Assembly: GCA_937127165.1 (NCBI GenBank)
Contig: CAKZLR010000054.1
Location: 1-17,234, forward strand
Origin: an uncultured Candidatus Peregrinibacteria bacterium
GTDB taxonomy: Bacteria > Patescibacteriota > JACMRA01
Length of the DNA: 17,234 bases
Reading direction: 5' to 3'
Shown piece after piece: positions 15,415 to 17,234 of the stretch. A model generated the notes under the pieces. It worked only from the letters and a program-made list of their open reading frames with translations, was not told the DNA's origin and ran no database searches. The position numbers and the translations under genes were made by a program. Every line of letters starts with the position of its first letter. The first letter of the stretch is position 1.

Positions 15415-15481
15415 ATTTATTAAAGAATTTTTGTTTTTATTCTAAATTTCGACTTTAAAGGTTACATTTAGGTGAAAGCAC

Positions 15482-15510
15482 ATTATACATAATTTTATTA
15501 AAAAAAACAA
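15482..15510 (-). promoter_or_regulatory. Promoter of the surface protein-murG operon
   Basis: On the minus strand, TTGTTT (15510-15505), a 17-nt spacer and a perfect TATAAT (15487-15482). Start of transcription near 15475, leaving an about 60-nt 5' region before the ATG at 15414, with no visible ribosome-binding site. Confidence 0.7.
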
Positions 15511-15527
15511 GTTTTTAATATTTGTTT

Positions 15528-15556
15528 TTGACAAAACTGAATTAGTGCCATAAAAT
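15528..15556 (+). promoter_or_regulatory. Promoter of the Asp-box lipoprotein gene
   Basis: TTGACA (15528-15533), a 17-nt spacer and TAAAAT (15551-15556), 11 of 12 consensus bases. It is back to back with the leftward promoter; the two -35 boxes are 17 bp apart. The ATG at 15555 falls inside the -10, so the gene must start further down, at 15588. Confidence 0.85.
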
Positions 15557-15587
15557 GTGCCTCTCGTATATCAGTTCATATCAAGGT

Positions 15588-16886
15588 ATGATCAAGTTAT
15601 TATCCTCAAAAGTTATTGTGCAAAGATTTCTGATTATTATTTTTACCTGTTTGGCAATTTTGTCTTCGGCTGCTTCCTGTACTTTGTTTGGTGGTTCTAG
15701 TAGTGGAGTAGTATTGGGTTTGATCAAAAGAGATAATCCAGACGGTAAGGGTTATAGATTTGGTTTCATCAATACAGAAAAACTATATACTGGTGAGGTT
15801 AAGCAAGGTGGATTAAATTTAGCTTCTGGTCTTAAAATAGCTCAAACAGGAACCAACAGTTTATACTTCTTGACTGAAAAAAATGGTTTTTTTAGAACTG
15901 TAGATGGCGGTAAGAACTGGGAAAGAAAATATGTTTTTGGGTTTGAAGGTACCGCAACCGGAAAAAGGCAAATACAAAGGGAAATTAATGCATGGTTAGC
16001 AAGAAATAATAGTTTTATAGCTACAGATTTTGCTGTTGATCCTAAAAACGATGAAATTGTTTACATAACGGGACAATTTGAAAGTACTGGTAGAATTTTT
16101 AAGACTGAAAATGGGGGAAATAGTTTTAGTCAGATTTATAGTAGTGTAGAAAAAGACGGCTTTGTGAGATTTGTTACCATTGATCCAGAAAATACAAAAA
16201 ATGTCTATGCTTTAGCTGGTAAAGATACCATTATTCGCAGCCAGGATGGTGGGCAAACTTGGCAAAAAATGAATACTTTTGAACGAGAAACTGTAGTCCA
16301 AATTGGATTCTATAAGGATTTCTCAAATTCTTTGTTTGCTTTGCTTAAAAATCAAGGATTAGCTTTTTCTGAAGATTTTGGAGAAACTTGGAAAATTGTT
16401 GAACTAACAAAAGACAAGCAAACACTAGGTGAACAACCTATAGGAATATTTGGCCAAAGACCTAAAAAAGACAATCCAAAATTTTCTTTATATGAGAAAG
16501 TTCTCCCTATTCAAAATGGTAATTATTGGGTAGTTATAGCAGACAAAAATATTTGGTTTTCAGATTCTGTAGAAAATACTTTTCTCAGACTATCTTTACC
16601 GACGGAGGCTAAAGAATACGAAACATATGATATATTCCCCCACCCAACTCAAGCCCCTCAAAGAATGATGGTGGCAGTAAACAATAAACTTTTTGAAACT
16701 AAGGATGGTGGGAAAACTTGGAGTACAGGCGATAAAATTGGCTTACAAACACCAATTGGTAACATCGGTCAAATTATTATAGATCAAAATAACGATGAGA
16801 TCATTTACCTTATGTTAGTAGATAAAAAAACTATTCGACGAGATGGTTTATATCAGCGAGTAGGAGGTAATGGAATTTTTAGTTAA
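15588..16886 (+). CDS. Lipoprotein with Asp-box (BNR/sortilin-like) beta-propeller
   Basis: Starting at ATG 15588 the product has 432 residues. A basic N-terminus and hydrophobic stretch (FLIIIFTCLAILSS) lead to AASC, a plausible lipobox with Cys31 as the lipidated residue, so the mature protein would be anchored outside the membrane. The body carries Asp-box turns, S/T-x-D-x-G-x-T-W: TVDGGKNW (104-111), TENGGNSF (173-180), SQDGGQTW (218-225), SEDFGETW (261-268), a degenerate SDSVENTF (325-332) and TKDGGKTW (371-378). Spacing of about 40-70 residues fits a six- or seven-bladed propeller, like sortilin/VPS10-type or Ycf48-type proteins. Such folds bind ligands or assist assembly; sialidase activity is unlikely because I see no catalytic Arg triad pattern. 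Binding partner unknown. Confidence 0.88.
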   Translation: MIKLLSSKVIVQRFLIIIFTCLAILSSAASCTLFGGSSSGVVLGLIKRDNPDGKGYRFGFINTEKLYTGEVKQGGLNLASGLKIAQTGTNSLYFLTEKNGFFRTVDGGKNWERKYVFGFEGTATGKRQIQREINAWLARNNSFIATDFAVDPKNDEIVYITGQFESTGRIFKTENGGNSFSQIYSSVEKDGFVRFVTIDPENTKNVYALAGKDTIIRSQDGGQTWQKMNTFERETVVQIGFYKDFSNSLFALLKNQGLAFSEDFGETWKIVELTKDKQTLGEQPIGIFGQRPKKDNPKFSLYEKVLPIQNGNYWVVIADKNIWFSDSVENTFLRLSLPTEAKEYETYDIFPHPTQAPQRMMVAVNNKLFETKDGGKTWSTGDKIGLQTPIGNIGQIIIDQNNDEIIYLMLVDKKTIRRDGLYQRVGGNGIFS

Positions 16887-17176
16887 AAAGGGTTTTATTA
16901 GTTAAACAAGTTATTAATATGTTTTGAATAAAAGCTATAAAAACCATTTTGAATTACTTCAAACAATGAAAATACTGCAGTTTTTTTAAAAAAAATTCAT
17001 ACCCAAAGAATCTAAGCTATGTTTTACTATTTTAACTAAAAAATCTTACCTTTTTCTGAACCTAGAGTTTTTCTAAAAACCCTAGTTTTGTCTCAAAATC
17101 TAAGTTTAAGTTGGTACAAAAATTGACAATTTAATTAAATTTAATCAGTTTTGTATGCCCTACTAAAATTAGTCCA
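16887..17176. other. Intergenic region before tRNA-Leu
   Basis: This AT-rich spacer has no gene. It contains the hairpin at 17062-17089 and a TTGACA at 17123-17128. For the tRNA, a possible -10 is TAAAAT (17164-17169), which would start the transcript almost at the tRNA 5' end, but its spacing to the TTGACA (35 nt) is wrong, so the tRNA promoter is unresolved. Confidence 0.5.
17062..17089 (+). terminator. Probable intrinsic terminator
   Basis: CTAGAGTTTTT (17062-17072) and AAAAACCCTAG (17075-17085) form a stem with 10 of 11 positions complementary (one A/C mismatch), followed by TTTT. It lies 176 nt after the lipoprotein stop. The stem is AT-rich and the T-run short, so this is moderate evidence. 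Confidence 0.45.
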
Positions 17177-17234
17177 GCCGAGATGGTGGAATGGTAGACA
17201 CGAAGGACTTAAAATCCTTTGCCCTTTGGGGTGT
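17177..17234 (+). tRNA. tRNA-Leu (anticodon UAA), 3' part missing
   Basis: The sequence begins GCCGAGATGGTGGAATGGTAG, typical of tRNA-Leu. The acceptor 5' strand is 17177-17183, a D-arm with the Leu-type GTGG...CAC follows, and the anticodon stem is AAGGA/TCCTT (17203-17207 and 17215-17219). The loop is CTTAAAA with anticodon TAA at 17210-17212. A long class II variable arm starts (CCC-TTT-GGG) before the window ends, so the T-arm and 3' acceptor strand are not seen. Confidence 0.95.

Noticed and set aside
15555..15587. Lipoprotein start at the ATG at 15555
   Set aside because: It lies within the -10 box of the gene's own promoter (TAAAAT, 15551-15556), upstream of the expected RNA start.
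1..17234. CRISPR array, IS element, transposase, integrase or att sites
   Set aside because: No regularly spaced repeats, no recombinase-like proteins and no terminal inverted repeats were seen; the tRNA at the right edge is incomplete, so integration there cannot be judged.

Overview
The window is strongly AT-rich and probably comes from a Patescibacteria (CPR) type bacterium, read from about position 1300 to the end. Reasons are the gene mix (housekeeping sigma factor, CysRS, RecR, a divergent MurG, several membrane-anchored proteins with long Asn/Gln-rich cytoplasmic tails), compact genes and near-consensus TTGACA/TATAAT promoters. Essentially none of the starts has a Shine-Dalgarno sequence. 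The lineage is an inference. The first ~1.15 kb looks different: a PSP1-domain protein resembling spirochaete homologues and a sugar ABC permease that has lost its N-terminus. They end in a low-complexity AT tract (about 1165-1310), so this part may be an assembly chimera or a transferred fragment.

Layout: 1-347 partial PSP1 gene (-); 519-1190 5'-truncated permease (-); AT tract; doubtful small ORF; 1685-3844 RpoD sigma factor fused in frame to a complete TsaE domain (-); 4083-5174 membrane-anchored cyclophilin (+); 5361-7013 cysS (-) with a 5' attenuator; 7405-8715 and 8782-9132 two membrane/exported proteins (+); 9133-11200 a decayed stretch holding a UDP-glucose dehydrogenase pseudogene; 11224-11853 recR (+); 12134-13273 murG and 13273-15414 a large surface protein (-), coupled by TAATG; 15588-16886 an Asp-box beta-propeller lipoprotein (+); 17177-end a partial tRNA-Leu(UAA).

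The most striking element lies upstream of cysS. A 19-codon leader ORF (MQKLPLETCFFCCLLSTRG) with three Cys codons has a G-run in its last codons. That G-run can pair with the left arm of a terminator hairpin (C6-GTTT-G5-A-T8) sitting just before the cysS start. This is the architecture of ribosome-mediated transcription attenuation, here sensing charged tRNA-Cys to control cysteinyl-tRNA synthetase. A near-consensus promoter ends about 6 nt before the leader ATG, so the leader ORF may be translated leaderless.

The second notable item is the RpoD-TsaE fusion. It joins the principal sigma factor to the ATPase required for t6A37 tRNA modification, with no ATG from which TsaE could be made alone. 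The other genes serve the envelope (MurG, surface protein, lipoprotein, membrane PPIase) and DNA repair (RecR).
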